NCBI RefSeq assembly: GCF_040448685.1
Contig: NZ_CP159290.1
Span: 682,001-746,000, forward strand
DNA: 64,000 nt
Direction: 5' to 3'
Origin: Cellulosimicrobium sp. ES-005
GTDB taxonomy: Bacteria > Actinomycetota > Actinomycetes > Actinomycetales > Cellulomonadaceae
Shown here: piece by piece, positions 24,113 through 32,815 of the stretch
Layout of the letters: each line of letters begins with the position of its first letter
Numbering within the stretch: position 1 is the stretch's first letter
The notes under the pieces: generated by a model
Databases searched by the model: none
Told to the model about the DNA's origin: nothing
What the model saw: only the letters and a program-made list of their open reading frames with translations
Made by a program: the position numbers and the translations under genes

Positions 24113-24502
24113 GTGACCACCTGGTCCGACGTCACACGGTTCGTGCACACCAACTACACGGCGGAGAGCATCAACGACGCCACCATCAAGCTGGTCTTCG
24201 ACACCGGGAACCTGCGCTCGCAGCTCGTCTTCGTCGAGCACACCTGGAACGACACGGGGGCGGACTGGGTGAAGGTCAACTCGCCCATCGGCACGATCGT
24301 CGAGGTCGACGTCCGTCGTGCCATCGAGATCGTCGGCGGGATGCTCGTCGGCGGGATCATGAGCGACGGCGAGTACGTCTACGTGACCAACGCGATGCCC
24401 CTGCGGAACCTCGACGCGAACGAGATCACCGAGCCCCTGGTCAGGGTGACGACCATCGCCGACAGCATCGAGGCCGAGCTTCTCGGCAAGGACACGGTCT
24501 GA
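24113..24502 (+). CDS. YbjN-like small protein
   Basis: A 129-residue protein from the GTG at 24113, after GAGAGAGG. The sequence alternates strands and ends in helices ('VFDTGNLRSQLVFVEHTW', 'VKVNSPIGTIVEVDVRRAIE', 'ITEPLVRVTTIADSIEAEL'), the usual pattern of YbjN/type III secretion chaperone-like folds found in many actinobacteria. The fold assignment is by pattern only. Such proteins are thought to bind other proteins. It follows the 48-residue zinc-ribbon gene by about 50 bases and may share its transcript. Confidence 0.5.
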   Translation: MTTWSDVTRFVHTNYTAESINDATIKLVFDTGNLRSQLVFVEHTWNDTGADWVKVNSPIGTIVEVDVRRAIEIVGGMLVGGIMSDGEYVYVTNAMPLRNLDANEITEPLVRVTTIADSIEAELLGKDTV

Positions 24503-24584
24503 TCGGACGTGTCCCCGGGCGGGGACGGCCGAGAGGTGCCCACGACGACGTGGGTGCCCGACAGAAGAGAGGGAGAGCAGTCCC

Positions 24585-24956
24585 GTGGGAATGAAGCAAG
24601 AAGAGAGCGTGTACCGCTCGCGCCTCGACGTGGGGTCGCTCCGGCAGGTCCTGCGTGGCGCGTGCGGGAAGGCGGAGATCAGCCCGGTCCAGTTCGACGC
24701 GCTCGACGACCCGCCCGACTTCTCGATCCTGGCCGAGAAGCGAGGCCTGATTAGGGGAGACTCGGCGATCCAGGTGCACATCAACGACAACGGTGATCAC
24801 CGGCTGGTCCTGCTCGTCGCCCTCGGGGACTCCGGGTTCGCACGTGCGATGCAGGGAGCCAGGAACTCTCTCAGCTTCGGGGGATCCAAGAAGTTCGCGG
24901 CGACCGTCGCGGAAGCGATCCGCTCCGCCGACCCGTCGTTCCAGCAGGTCGGCTGA
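24585..24956 (+). CDS. Small protein of unknown function
   Basis: A 123-residue protein starting at the GTG at 24585 (GGGAGAG upstream); the ATG two codons later would also serve. The body is a mix of strands and helices with 'GDSAIQVHINDNGDHRLVLL' in the centre and 'FGGSKKFAATVAEAIRSADP' at the end. No family or catalytic motif recognised. It lies about 80 bases after the YbjN-like gene in the same direction. Confidence 0.55.
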   Translation: MGMKQEESVYRSRLDVGSLRQVLRGACGKAEISPVQFDALDDPPDFSILAEKRGLIRGDSAIQVHINDNGDHRLVLLVALGDSGFARAMQGARNSLSFGGSKKFAATVAEAIRSADPSFQQVG

Positions 24957-25163
24957 CGCGAGCGGGGCAGCCCGTGCACGTCGCGCGGGCCGCCCGTGTA
25001 CCGCACTGCTTGCTCAAGGGAGGTTCGGTTCGCGGCACCTTGCCGGGACGGCGTCGTGGCCGACGCGCGGCTGTCGCCCGGGCAGCGTGCGTCTGCCGGA
25101 CACGTCCGCCGAGGGGGGGAGCGGGACCGCCCGCCGCCCTCGGCGCGACCCTATGCTGGCCGC

Positions 25164-26060
25164 GTGACCCTTACCGAGCTCGTCCCCGTCCCTGGTGGGA
25201 CGTTCCGCATGGGTTCCGACCGGCACTACCCCGAGGAGGGGCCGGCGCACGACCGCGCGGTCGAGCCGTTCCTGCTGGAGCGGCACGCGGTGACGAACGC
25301 GCAGTACGCGGCGTTCGTCGCGGACACGGGGTACGTCACGGTCGCGGAGCGCCCGCTCGACCCGGCCGACTTCCCGGGAGCGGACCCGGCGGACCTCGTG
25401 CCCGGGGGTCTCGTGTTCACCCCGACGGCGGGCCCGGTGGACCTGCGCGACTGGCGGCAGTGGTGGCGGTGGCAGCCCGGGGCGTCGTGGCGCTCGCCGC
25501 AGGGGCCGGGGTCCGACGTCGCCGACCGTCCGGACCACCCGGTCGTGCTCGTCGCGTTCGAGGACGCGTCGGCCTACGCGGCGTGGGCGGGGCGCCGTCT
25601 GCCGACGGAGGCCGAGTGGGAGCGGGCCGCTCGCGGCGGGATGGAGGGGGCCGAGTACGCGTGGGGCGACGAGCTCGCGCCGGGAGGGCGGCCGATGGCG
25701 AACACGTGGCTCGGCCGTTTCCCCTATCTCAACGAGGGCTGGGGCGGGACGTCACCGGTCGGGTCGTACGAGCCGAACGCGTACGGGCTGCTCGACCTGA
25801 TCGGCAACACGTGGGAGTGGACGGTCGACACGTTCGCGCCGCGCCACGTCGTCCCCGGCACGCGCGGGCCGGACGCCGGGGCACGGCCGAACCTCCTGGC
25901 GCCGACGACGTCGCCGCAGGTCATGCGCGTCACCAAGGGCGGATCCCACCTGTGCGCGCCCGAGTACTGCCGCCGGTACCGGCCGGCGGCCCGGTCGCCG
26001 CAGTCGGACGACAGCGCGACGACGCACCTCGGGTTCCGCTGCGCCGCCGACGTCGCCTGA
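25164..26060 (+). CDS. Formylglycine-generating enzyme (SUMF1/FGE family)
   Basis: A 298-residue protein from the GTG at 25164; the frame continues upstream through non-coding-looking sequence. It has the whole FGE-sulfatase fold: 'VPVPGGTFRMGSDRHYPEEG' at the start, 'HPVVLVAFEDASAYAAWAGR' and 'RLPTEAEWERAARGG' in the middle, 'NAYGLLDLIGNTWEWTVD', and at the end 'GGSHLCAPEYCRRYRPAAR' with Cys264 and Cys269. This cysteine pair has the spacing of the catalytic pair in true FGEs (C336/C341 in the human enzyme) and is missing from most look-alikes. It should convert a Cys in CxPxR sulfatase motifs to formylglycine, using O2 and copper. No sulfatase gene is nearby, so the substrate is encoded elsewhere. 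Confidence 0.85.
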   Translation: MTLTELVPVPGGTFRMGSDRHYPEEGPAHDRAVEPFLLERHAVTNAQYAAFVADTGYVTVAERPLDPADFPGADPADLVPGGLVFTPTAGPVDLRDWRQWWRWQPGASWRSPQGPGSDVADRPDHPVVLVAFEDASAYAAWAGRRLPTEAEWERAARGGMEGAEYAWGDELAPGGRPMANTWLGRFPYLNEGWGGTSPVGSYEPNAYGLLDLIGNTWEWTVDTFAPRHVVPGTRGPDAGARPNLLAPTTSPQVMRVTKGGSHLCAPEYCRRYRPAARSPQSDDSATTHLGFRCAADVA

Positions 26061-26063
26061 CGG

Positions 26064-26103
26064 ACGACGAAGGCCCCCGCCGGACGGCGGGGGCCTTCGT
26101 CGT
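26064..26103. terminator. Bidirectional terminator between convergent genes
   Basis: A perfect 18-bp inverted repeat (26064-26081 and 26086-26103) with loop GGAC, four bases after the FGE stop and 40 bases from the end of the convergent DUF4190 gene. It would terminate both transcripts. Confidence 0.8.
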
Positions 26104-26142
26104 GCATGGAGAGCAGACAGAGCCCTCCGAACAGCATGAACG

Positions 26143-26640
26143 TCAGCCGCAGGTGTACGTGACGCCGTCCTCGAAGTGCGTGCCCGGACCGAGCTCGGCG
26201 CACTTCTCGAGGACCGCGGAGGTGGTGACGCCGATGATGATGCCGACGACGATCGAGATCACCAGCATGATGGCGCCGACGATGATGCCCGCGAGGGCGA
26301 CGCCGTTCTTGTAGCCGGCCTTCTTCGACTTGTTGAAGGCGACGATGCTGAGGATCAGGCCCACGATCGAGAGGCAGCCGAGGAACGACAGCACGAGGCC
26401 GACGATGCCCATCGTCTTGCCGGGGTCCTGGGCCGGGGCGGAGTACCCGGGGGTGCCGCCCTGCGGAGCGTTGTACTGCGGCGCCTGCGGCGCGCCGTAC
26501 TGGGGTGCCTGCGGGGCGCCGTACTGCGGGGCCTGCGGCGGCTGCTGGGGCTGGCCGGGCTGCGGCGCGCCGTACGCGGGCGGTCCGGACGGCGTCCCGC
26601 CGGGCTGCGGGTTCTGGTCGGGCTGGTCGGGGGTCGACAT
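26143..26640 (-). CDS. DUF4190 membrane protein with Pro/Gln-rich N-terminus
   Basis: A 165-residue protein with GAGGAG before its ATG. The first 75 residues are a low-complexity cytoplasmic tail with tandem units A-P-Q-Y-G-A-P-Q repeated about three times. Two hydrophobic segments follow: 'MGIVGLVLSFLGCLSIVGLI' and 'GVALAGIIVGAIMLVISIVV'. Between them lies 'SIVAFNKSKKAGYKNGVA', the basic loop typical of DUF4190. The short C-terminal tail outside the second helix contains two cysteines ('KCAELGPGTHF', 'VTYTCG'), which may form a disulfide. Function of the family is unknown; proline-rich tails of this type are common in actinobacterial membrane proteins. Confidence 0.75.
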   Translation of the reverse strand: MSTPDQPDQNPQPGGTPSGPPAYGAPQPGQPQQPPQAPQYGAPQAPQYGAPQAPQYNAPQGGTPGYSAPAQDPGKTMGIVGLVLSFLGCLSIVGLILSIVAFNKSKKAGYKNGVALAGIIVGAIMLVISIVVGIIIGVTTSAVLEKCAELGPGTHFEDGVTYTCG

Positions 26641-26829
26641 GCGATCTCCTCGGCGATGGGTTCGGGCCCGGCCAGTATGCCGGTCGAGGCCGCTCGGCGT
26701 CCCGCGCACCCGCGGCGCGTCCCGAACACGGGTCGCCGGTTCGTCCGCCGTCCACCCGACGGGCCGACCGTCACGAGTCCCACACATCCGTGTGTCGGCG
26801 GGGCGTGGGGCATGCGCGATGATGGGGGC

Positions 26830-28458
26830 GTGAACTCTCGGAAGGTCCGATTCGTCCCTGTCGCCCTCCCCGTCGTCCTCAGCCTCGGTGCCGTCACGGC
26901 GCTCGGCGGCTGTGCCGCGGAGAGCGCGAAGGCCGACGGGCCGTCCGCGGCCGAGACCGGGCTCGTTGCACGCGCGGCGGAGCCGAGCGACGGCGTGCTC
27001 GTGCTCGACTCGGTCGACCCGGCGGAGCTCGCGCTGACGAGCAGCCAGGCTTTCTTCACGTCCGCCCCCGTGGTCGTCCTCGCCGTCGCCGACGACGAGG
27101 CCGCGCGGGCCACGGCGGCCGCCGCCGCGGTCGAGCTCGCGGCGCCCGTGCTCCTGGTCGGTGGTGCCATCTCCGACGGCGGGCTGCGCACGGAGCTCGC
27201 CCGGCTCGGCACGGTCGCCGTCGTCGAGGTCGGCGAGGCGGACGCGCCCCCGGGGCAGGACGACGCGGGCGAGGTCCCCGAGCGCGCGACGCTGGGCGAC
27301 GTCGAGGGCGTCGAGCGCGTCCTGCTCGACGTGGGCGCGCTCGGTGCGGACGGGTCGCTCGACCAGCACGACCTCGACGACGTCCGCGACGCGCTCCCCG
27401 AGCGCGGCGAGCCGGAGACGCTCACGGAGGTCCTCGCGCTCACCGAGCCGGGGAGCCTCGACGCCGCGGGCGGCCCGCAGTCCGCGGCGATCGCGACGGC
27501 GCGCGCGGCCGGGGCGGTGCCGCTCGAGGTGCCGCAGGGTGACCCGCGGTCCTCGGCGGAGGTCGTCGATGCGCTCGCGGCGGCGAAGGCGCTCGCCGTC
27601 GTGGGCATCGGGGCGAGCTTCGGGTCCGCGGACGACCTGGCGTGGCGGCTTCGCACGGCCGAGGCGGGCATCCTGCTCCCGAGCGGGTCGCAGCTCGTGC
27701 TCGCCGACGGGGTGCGGTACGTGGCGGTCGAGGCGGACGCGGTGACCTCGGGGCTCGTGGCGGTGGGGGACCGGGCGGTGTCCGACGCCGTCTCGCGCGC
27801 ACAGGACGCGGCGGCCTCGTACGCCGAGGCGGCCCCGGGCGACGTCGTGGTCCCGGTGCTCGAGGTCCCCGCGACCCGGGCGTCGTCGAGCGCGGGGACG
27901 GACCGGGACTACTCGACGGAGCTCCCGGCGGACGAGCTGCTGCCGCTCGTGGACGCCGCCGCGACGGCGGGGGTGCTCGTCGTCCTGCGGTTCGAGCCGG
28001 GGCGCGCGACCTTCGACGAGCAGGTGGCCGAGTACGCGGACGTCCTCGCACGCCCGACCGTGGGGGTCGCCCTCGACGTCGACGCCCGTCGCGCCGGCGG
28101 GGGCGTGCCGACCGGCACGGTCGACGCGACCGAGCTGGGCGCGGCGATCGACGCGGTGGGGGAGGTCGTGCGCACGGCGGGGCTCCCGCAGAAGCTCGTC
28201 GTGCTGCAGCGCTCGGACGCGGACGCCATCCGCGACGCGGCCGGCCTCGACCTCGGGTCCGGCGAGACGGCGGTCGTGCTGCAGTCCACCTCCGGCGACG
28301 GCTACGGCGCGCGCGTCCGCGACTGGGGCGTGCTGCTCGACGGCCTGCCGCAGGGGCTGGTCGGCGGGTGGACCACCGGGTCCTCCGACCCGGCGCGCGA
28401 CGTCGAGGGCGTGCTCTCGCTCGACCCGAGCCCGCGCTACGTCGCTCCCTCGCGCTGA
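26830..28458 (+). CDS. Large secreted lipoprotein with cell-wall-binding-2-like region
   Basis: I start at the GTG at 26830; the open frame upstream crosses the DUF4190 gene and is not coding. The 542-residue product has a lipoprotein signal peptide with lipobox A-L-G-G-C (Cys28). Residues about 60-130 ('SSQAFFTSAPVVVLAVADDE', 'AAAAAVELAAPVLLVGGAIS', 'LARLGTVAVVEVGEADAP') resemble a cell-wall-binding-repeat-2 unit. The rest (about 290-540) is rich in strands and helices and is unassigned; 'LVVLRFEPGRATFDEQVAEY' and 'GVALDVDARRAGGG' look like a TIM-barrel-type strand and loop. It should be displayed on the outer face of the membrane. No enzymatic residues can be named with confidence. Confidence 0.6.
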   Translation: MNSRKVRFVPVALPVVLSLGAVTALGGCAAESAKADGPSAAETGLVARAAEPSDGVLVLDSVDPAELALTSSQAFFTSAPVVVLAVADDEAARATAAAAAVELAAPVLLVGGAISDGGLRTELARLGTVAVVEVGEADAPPGQDDAGEVPERATLGDVEGVERVLLDVGALGADGSLDQHDLDDVRDALPERGEPETLTEVLALTEPGSLDAAGGPQSAAIATARAAGAVPLEVPQGDPRSSAEVVDALAAAKALAVVGIGASFGSADDLAWRLRTAEAGILLPSGSQLVLADGVRYVAVEADAVTSGLVAVGDRAVSDAVSRAQDAAASYAEAAPGDVVVPVLEVPATRASSSAGTDRDYSTELPADELLPLVDAAATAGVLVVLRFEPGRATFDEQVAEYADVLARPTVGVALDVDARRAGGGVPTGTVDATELGAAIDAVGEVVRTAGLPQKLVVLQRSDADAIRDAAGLDLGSGETAVVLQSTSGDGYGARVRDWGVLLDGLPQGLVGGWTTGSSDPARDVEGVLSLDPSPRYVAPSR

Positions 28459-28527
28459 CCCGAGGTGCGCCCCGAGGCGGTTGGTCGGGGCAGGAGGCCC
28501 GGGTTAGGGTGTGGTGCTCGCAAAAGC

Positions 28528-28539
28528 CGAATCGATTCG
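28528..28539. promoter_or_regulatory. Palindromic operator candidate before GH20 gene
   Basis: The perfect 12-base palindrome CGAATCGATTCG lies 28 bases upstream of the ATG of the hexosaminidase. It is the only A/T-rich patch in the gap and has the size of a LacI- or ROK-type operator. Position near the expected transcription start suits repression, perhaps relieved by N-acetylglucosamine or chitobiose. Confidence 0.45.
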
Positions 28540-28567
28540 ATCCCAGCCCCAGACGACGAGGTACCCG

Positions 28568-30088
28568 ATGGTCTCGATCATCCCCCAGCCCCTGCAGGTC
28601 GAGCCCGGCGCGGGCCACGTCCCCGTCTCCGCGCTGGAGGTCCACACGCTCGGTGTCGAGCGGACCGCGCCCTGGCTCGGGGACCTGACCGCCACGCTCC
28701 TGAGCGGACTCGACGGCGTCGTCGCGACGCACGAGGACCCGGCGTCCGGCGGCACCGGCCCGTCGGCCGCGGCGGGTGCGGTGACGGGCCCCGCGGCCCC
28801 CACCGCCGTCGTGCTCCGGATCGACGCGGAGGCGGGTCCCGCGGGCTCGACGAGCCCGGAGCGGTACAGCCTCGTCGTCGACGACGGCGGCGTGACCGCG
28901 ACCGCGGCCGAGCCGGCCGGCCTGTTCCACGCGGTGCAGACGCTCCGGCAGCTCGTCGAGACTCCCGGCCCGGGCGACGTGCCTGCGCGGGTGCCGCACG
29001 TCGTCGTGCACGACGCGCCGCGCTACCCCTGGCGCGGCCTGTCCGTCGACGTCGCGCGGACGTTCTTCGGCCTCGACGCGCTGCGCGCCGTGATCGACGT
29101 CGCCGCGGCGTACAAGCTCAACGTGCTCCACCTGCACCTCACGGACGACCAGGGCTGGCGCATCGAGTCGCCGTCCCGGCCCGAGCTCGCCAAGCTCTCC
29201 TCGGGGAGCGACACGTCCGGCGGGAAGGGCGGGCACCTGTCCCTCGCAGACTTCCGGGCGCTGCAGGACCACGCGGCGGAGCGCTTCGTGCGCGTCGTGC
29301 CGGAGATCGACGTCCCCGGCCACATCAACGCGGCGACGCACGTGTACGGCGACCTCATGCCCGACGGCGTCGCGACGGAGGCGTACGCCGGCATCGAGGT
29401 CGGCTTCTCGCGCCTCACGTTCGACCTGCCCGCGACCGAGCCGTTCCTGCGCGACGTGTTCACCGACCTGGCGCACGCGACCGACGGCGAGCACGTGCAC
29501 CTCGGCGGCGACGAGGTGCTGAAGATGGAGCCCGCGGAGTACGCGCGGTTCGTCGAGCTGTGCGAGCGCCTGATCCTCGACGCCGGCAAGAAGCCGGTCG
29601 CGTGGCAGGAGGCGGCCAAGGCGCCGCTGCGCCCGGGCACGCTCGTGCAGTACTGGGACACGCACCCCATGGATCTCACGTACCTGGTCGACGCCGCGAA
29701 GGCCGGGGCGCGCATCCTCCTGTCGCCGGCGAACCGCGTCTATCTCGACATGCGGTACACGGCGGACTTCGATCCCGCGCTGGGTCAGGACTGGGCCGGC
29801 CTCGTCGAGGTGCGCGACTCCTACGACTGGGAGCCCGAGGAGGTCGTGCCCGGTCTGCCGGCCGACACGATCGAGGGCGTCGAGGCGGCGGTGTGGACCG
29901 AGCGCATCCCGACGCTCGACGCGCTGTTCACCATGCTCCTGCCGCGCCTGAGCGCCGTCGCGGAGGTGGGCTGGACCGCGCCGGAACGCAAGGACTGGGA
30001 CGGCTTCCGTCGCCGCGTCGCCCGCGAGGCGCACGCCTGGCGCCGCGCGGGGATCGCCTTCCACGAGTCGGCGCAGGTCGACTGGTGA
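28568..30088 (+). CDS. Beta-N-acetylhexosaminidase, GH20
   Basis: A 506-residue enzyme from the ATG at 28568 (ACGAGG upstream). Domain order is that of GH20: an N-terminal GH20b-like alpha/beta domain (to about 150), then a TIM barrel opening with 'YPWRGLSVDVARTFFGLDAL'. 'AYKLNVLHLHLTDDQGWRIE' and 'VVPEIDVPGHINAATHVYGD' follow, and the catalytic 'HVHLGGDEVLKM', with Asp315 and Glu316 as the polarising and acid residues. There is no signal peptide, so it acts in the cytoplasm on imported chito-oligosaccharides or cell-wall amino sugars, releasing terminal GlcNAc. It ends four bases before the convergent PMT gene. Regulation by the upstream palindrome is likely. Confidence 0.9.
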   Translation: MVSIIPQPLQVEPGAGHVPVSALEVHTLGVERTAPWLGDLTATLLSGLDGVVATHEDPASGGTGPSAAAGAVTGPAAPTAVVLRIDAEAGPAGSTSPERYSLVVDDGGVTATAAEPAGLFHAVQTLRQLVETPGPGDVPARVPHVVVHDAPRYPWRGLSVDVARTFFGLDALRAVIDVAAAYKLNVLHLHLTDDQGWRIESPSRPELAKLSSGSDTSGGKGGHLSLADFRALQDHAAERFVRVVPEIDVPGHINAATHVYGDLMPDGVATEAYAGIEVGFSRLTFDLPATEPFLRDVFTDLAHATDGEHVHLGGDEVLKMEPAEYARFVELCERLILDAGKKPVAWQEAAKAPLRPGTLVQYWDTHPMDLTYLVDAAKAGARILLSPANRVYLDMRYTADFDPALGQDWAGLVEVRDSYDWEPEEVVPGLPADTIEGVEAAVWTERIPTLDALFTMLLPRLSAVAEVGWTAPERKDWDGFRRRVAREAHAWRRAGIAFHESAQVDW

Positions 30089-30092
30089 CGCA

Positions 30093-31871
30093 TCAGATCC
30101 AGGTGGGCAGCCACATGTGCAGGCGCCAGAACCAGTACGGCACCTGCCACGCCGTCCAGATCGGGTAGAAGAACACGCTGACGGCGCCGATCGTCGTGAG
30201 CAGGACCGTGAGCCCCACCCGCACGCGCGCCCGCGCGACCGGGCGGTGCTCGGTGCGTTCGAGCGCGAGCGTCATCGCGTACACGAGCGTGAGCACGACC
30301 CACGGGGTGAACACGATCGAGTAGAACGTGAAGATGGTCCGCTCGGCGTAGAGGAACCACGGAGCCCACCCGGCGACGATCCCGCTGAGGACGGCGAGCG
30401 CCCGCCAGTCCTTGAGGCGGACGAGCGCCCAGAGCGCGACGAGGATCGCGAGCGCCGCCGTCCACCACAGCACGGGGTTGCCGAGCGACGTGATCGCCCG
30501 GGCGCACCGCTCGACCTCGCACCCCGCCTCGCCGGGGTCGTAGGAGCGCCAGTAGAACGACGTGGGGCGCCACTGGACGATCCACCCGAGCGGGTGGGCC
30601 TCGTACGTGTGCTCGGACGTGAGCCCGTTGTGGAAGTCCCACATCTTGAGGTGGTACTCCCACAGCGACCGCAGCGCGGGCGGGAGCCACGGGACACCCT
30701 CGCCGGGGTGCTCGAGCGCCCACTGGCGCATGTACGCCCCGGGGGTGCGGAACCACGACGTCCACGCGCCGAGGTAGGCGAGCGCCGCGGTCGGGAGCAT
30801 GACCAGCGCGGCGGGGATCGCGTCGCGCACGAGCGCGTCCTCCCACCAGCGCCCGATGCCCGCCGCGCGCCGCGCCATCGCGTCCCACAGCACCGACACG
30901 ACGGCGAAGACCGCGAGGAAGTACAGCCCCGACCACTTGACCCCGCACGCGAGACCCAGCGCGACGGCCGCCGCGAAGCGCCACCACCGCCACCCGAGGC
31001 CGGGCCCGTAGCGTCCGATCCGTCCGCCGGCGTCGAGGATCGCGCCGCAGCGGTCGGCGAGCCGCCGGCGCGCCTGCTCGCGGTCGAGCAGCAGGCACCC
31101 GAAGGCGACGAGCACCCAGATCATGAGCATGTTGTCGAGCAGACCCGTGCGGGAGTGCACGATCGCCTCGCCGTCCACCGCCATGAGCGCGCCTGCGACG
31201 ATCCCCATCGCCGTCGAGGCGAACAGCCGCCGCGCGATCCGCGCCACGAGCACGACGGCGACCACCCCGACGACCGCCGACGCGATCCGCCACGACCACG
31301 GGTTCTCCGCCCCGCCGAAGAACCTCATCCCGAGCGCGATCATCCACTTGCCGAGCGGGGGGTGGACCACGTAGTCGGCGGTCGGGAGGAACGAGTTCAC
31401 GTCCCCGGCCTCGAACGCCGGGTTGGGCTCCTCGGGCCAGTCGGCCTCGTACCCGACCTGGAGCAGCGTCCACGCCTGCTTGACGTAGTACGTCTCGTCG
31501 AACACGAGCGTGCCGGGGCGGCCGAGGTTCCACAGCCGCAGCACCGCGGCGACGGCGGCGACGATCGCGACCCCGAGCCACCCCCACAGCCGGTCGTGCG
31601 CGGTCGCTCCGAGGGCCAGACGGCGCGGCCCGAGCAGCGCGAGCAGGAGCCGCTCGCGGTGCGTCAGGTCGGACGCGGCGTCGTGCTCGATACCCGCGGC
31701 CTCGTCGGCACGCTCACCCGGCGACTCGGCGGCCGGGTCGTCCGACGGGTCGGACGCCTCGGCGTCGGGCGGCGGCCGGGTCCCGGTGTCGTCCGAGCGG
31801 TCGTCGGGAGCGTCGGACGCGGGACGGGGCCCGGGGTGCGCGTCGGCGGGCGGCTGGGACACGCTGGCCAT
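30093..31871 (-). CDS. pmt: Dolichyl-phosphate-mannose-type protein O-mannosyltransferase (PMT, GT39)
   Basis: A 592-residue polytopic membrane protein; I start at the ATG at 31871, since the open frame beyond runs into rsmI. The N-terminal 70 residues are acidic and disordered. 'LVFDETYYVKQAWTLLQVGY' carries the conserved D-E pair of the first external loop, needed for catalysis, and 'VVHPPLGKWMIALGMRFFGG' and 'AIVHSRTGLLDNMLMIWVLV' are further PMT hallmarks. About ten membrane segments follow. It transfers mannose from polyprenyl-phosphate-mannose to Ser/Thr of secreted proteins coming through Sec. The head-to-head arrangement with rsmI, only 34 bases apart, is conserved in actinobacteria, including mycobacteria. 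Confidence 0.9.
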   Translation of the reverse strand: MASVSQPPADAHPGPRPASDAPDDRSDDTGTRPPPDAEASDPSDDPAAESPGERADEAAGIEHDAASDLTHRERLLLALLGPRRLALGATAHDRLWGWLGVAIVAAVAAVLRLWNLGRPGTLVFDETYYVKQAWTLLQVGYEADWPEEPNPAFEAGDVNSFLPTADYVVHPPLGKWMIALGMRFFGGAENPWSWRIASAVVGVVAVVLVARIARRLFASTAMGIVAGALMAVDGEAIVHSRTGLLDNMLMIWVLVAFGCLLLDREQARRRLADRCGAILDAGGRIGRYGPGLGWRWWRFAAAVALGLACGVKWSGLYFLAVFAVVSVLWDAMARRAAGIGRWWEDALVRDAIPAALVMLPTAALAYLGAWTSWFRTPGAYMRQWALEHPGEGVPWLPPALRSLWEYHLKMWDFHNGLTSEHTYEAHPLGWIVQWRPTSFYWRSYDPGEAGCEVERCARAITSLGNPVLWWTAALAILVALWALVRLKDWRALAVLSGIVAGWAPWFLYAERTIFTFYSIVFTPWVVLTLVYAMTLALERTEHRPVARARVRVGLTVLLTTIGAVSVFFYPIWTAWQVPYWFWRLHMWLPTWI

Positions 31872-31905
31872 CGTAGGGGCACACGGGTGTGGAACCCTGG
31901 GAGCC

Positions 31906-32796
31906 ATGTCCTCCTCGACCGACGTGCCCGACGCCGACCGGCCCACGACCCCGCGGGAGGCCGGGCACCTGGTGCTCGGCGGCACCCCCATCGGCAACGC
32001 GGAGGACGCGAGCCCGCGCCTGCGGCGCCTGCTCGCGGAGGCCGACGTCGTCGCGGCCGAGGACACACGCCGCCTGCACGCGCTCGCGGGCCGGCTGGGC
32101 GTGCAGGTCGGCGGTCGTGTCCTCAGCTTCCACGAGCACAACGAGACCGACCGCGCGGACGACCTGCTCGACGTCGTCGACGGCGGCGGGACGGTCCTCG
32201 TCGTCTCGGACGCGGGGATGCCGAGCGTGTCCGACCCCGGCTTCCGCGTCGTCGCGCGCGCGGTCGAGCGCGGGGTCCCCGTGACCACGGCGCCCGGGCC
32301 GAGCGCGGTGCTCACGGCGCTCGCGCTCTCCGGGCTCCCGACGGACCGCTTCTGCTTCGAGGGGTTCCTGCCGCGCAAGGCGGGCGACCGGTCGCGCACG
32401 CTCGCGGCGCTCGTCGACGAGCCGCGCACGCTCGTGTTCTTCGAGGCGCCGCACCGCGTGGCGGAGACGCTCGCCGCGATGGCCGAGGCGTTCGGCGCGG
32501 ACCGGCCGGCCGCCGTCGCGCGCGAGCTCACCAAGACCTACGAGGAGGTGCTGCGCGGGCCCCTCGCCGAGCTCGCGGAGCGCGCCGCCGAGGAGCAGCT
32601 CCGGGGGGAGATCTGCGTCGTGGTGGGGGGCGCGCCGCCGCGCGGGCCGGTCCCGCTCGCCGAGCTCGTCCCGGGCGTGCTGGCGCGCGTGGACGGCGGC
32701 GAGCGGCTCAAGGAGGTCGTCGCGGACGTCGCCCAGGACGCGGGGGTCGCGAAGCGCGACCTCTACGCGGCCGCGCTGGAGGCGCGCCGCCGCTGA
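31906..32796 (+). CDS. rsmI: 16S rRNA (cytidine1402-2'-O)-methyltransferase
   Basis: A 296-residue SAM-dependent tetrapyrrole-methylase-fold enzyme. 'LVLGGTPIGNAEDASPRLRR' is the family opening, followed by 'VVAAEDTRRLHALAGRLGVQ', 'FHEHNETDRADDLLDVV', 'VLVVSDAGMPSVSDPGFRVV', 'VTTAPGPSAVLTALALSGLP' and 'FCFEGFLPRKAGDRSRTLAA'. All these are in the order found in E. coli RsmI. It methylates the ribose of C1402 in 16S rRNA, tuning decoding in the P site. I chose the ATG at 31906; further upstream the frame crosses the divergent PMT gene. The C-terminal 'GVAKRDLYAAALEARRR' is also typical. Confidence 0.95.
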   Translation: MSSSTDVPDADRPTTPREAGHLVLGGTPIGNAEDASPRLRRLLAEADVVAAEDTRRLHALAGRLGVQVGGRVLSFHEHNETDRADDLLDVVDGGGTVLVVSDAGMPSVSDPGFRVVARAVERGVPVTTAPGPSAVLTALALSGLPTDRFCFEGFLPRKAGDRSRTLAALVDEPRTLVFFEAPHRVAETLAAMAEAFGADRPAAVARELTKTYEEVLRGPLAELAERAAEEQLRGEICVVVGGAPPRGPVPLAELVPGVLARVDGGERLKEVVADVAQDAGVAKRDLYAAALEARRR

Positions 32797-32815
32797 GACC
32801 GCGCGGGCCGGGTCG

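Noticed and set aside
26176-26829. Plus-strand frame running into the lipoprotein gene
   Set aside because: It is antisense to the DUF4190 gene, and the lipoprotein signal peptide begins only at the GTG at 26830.
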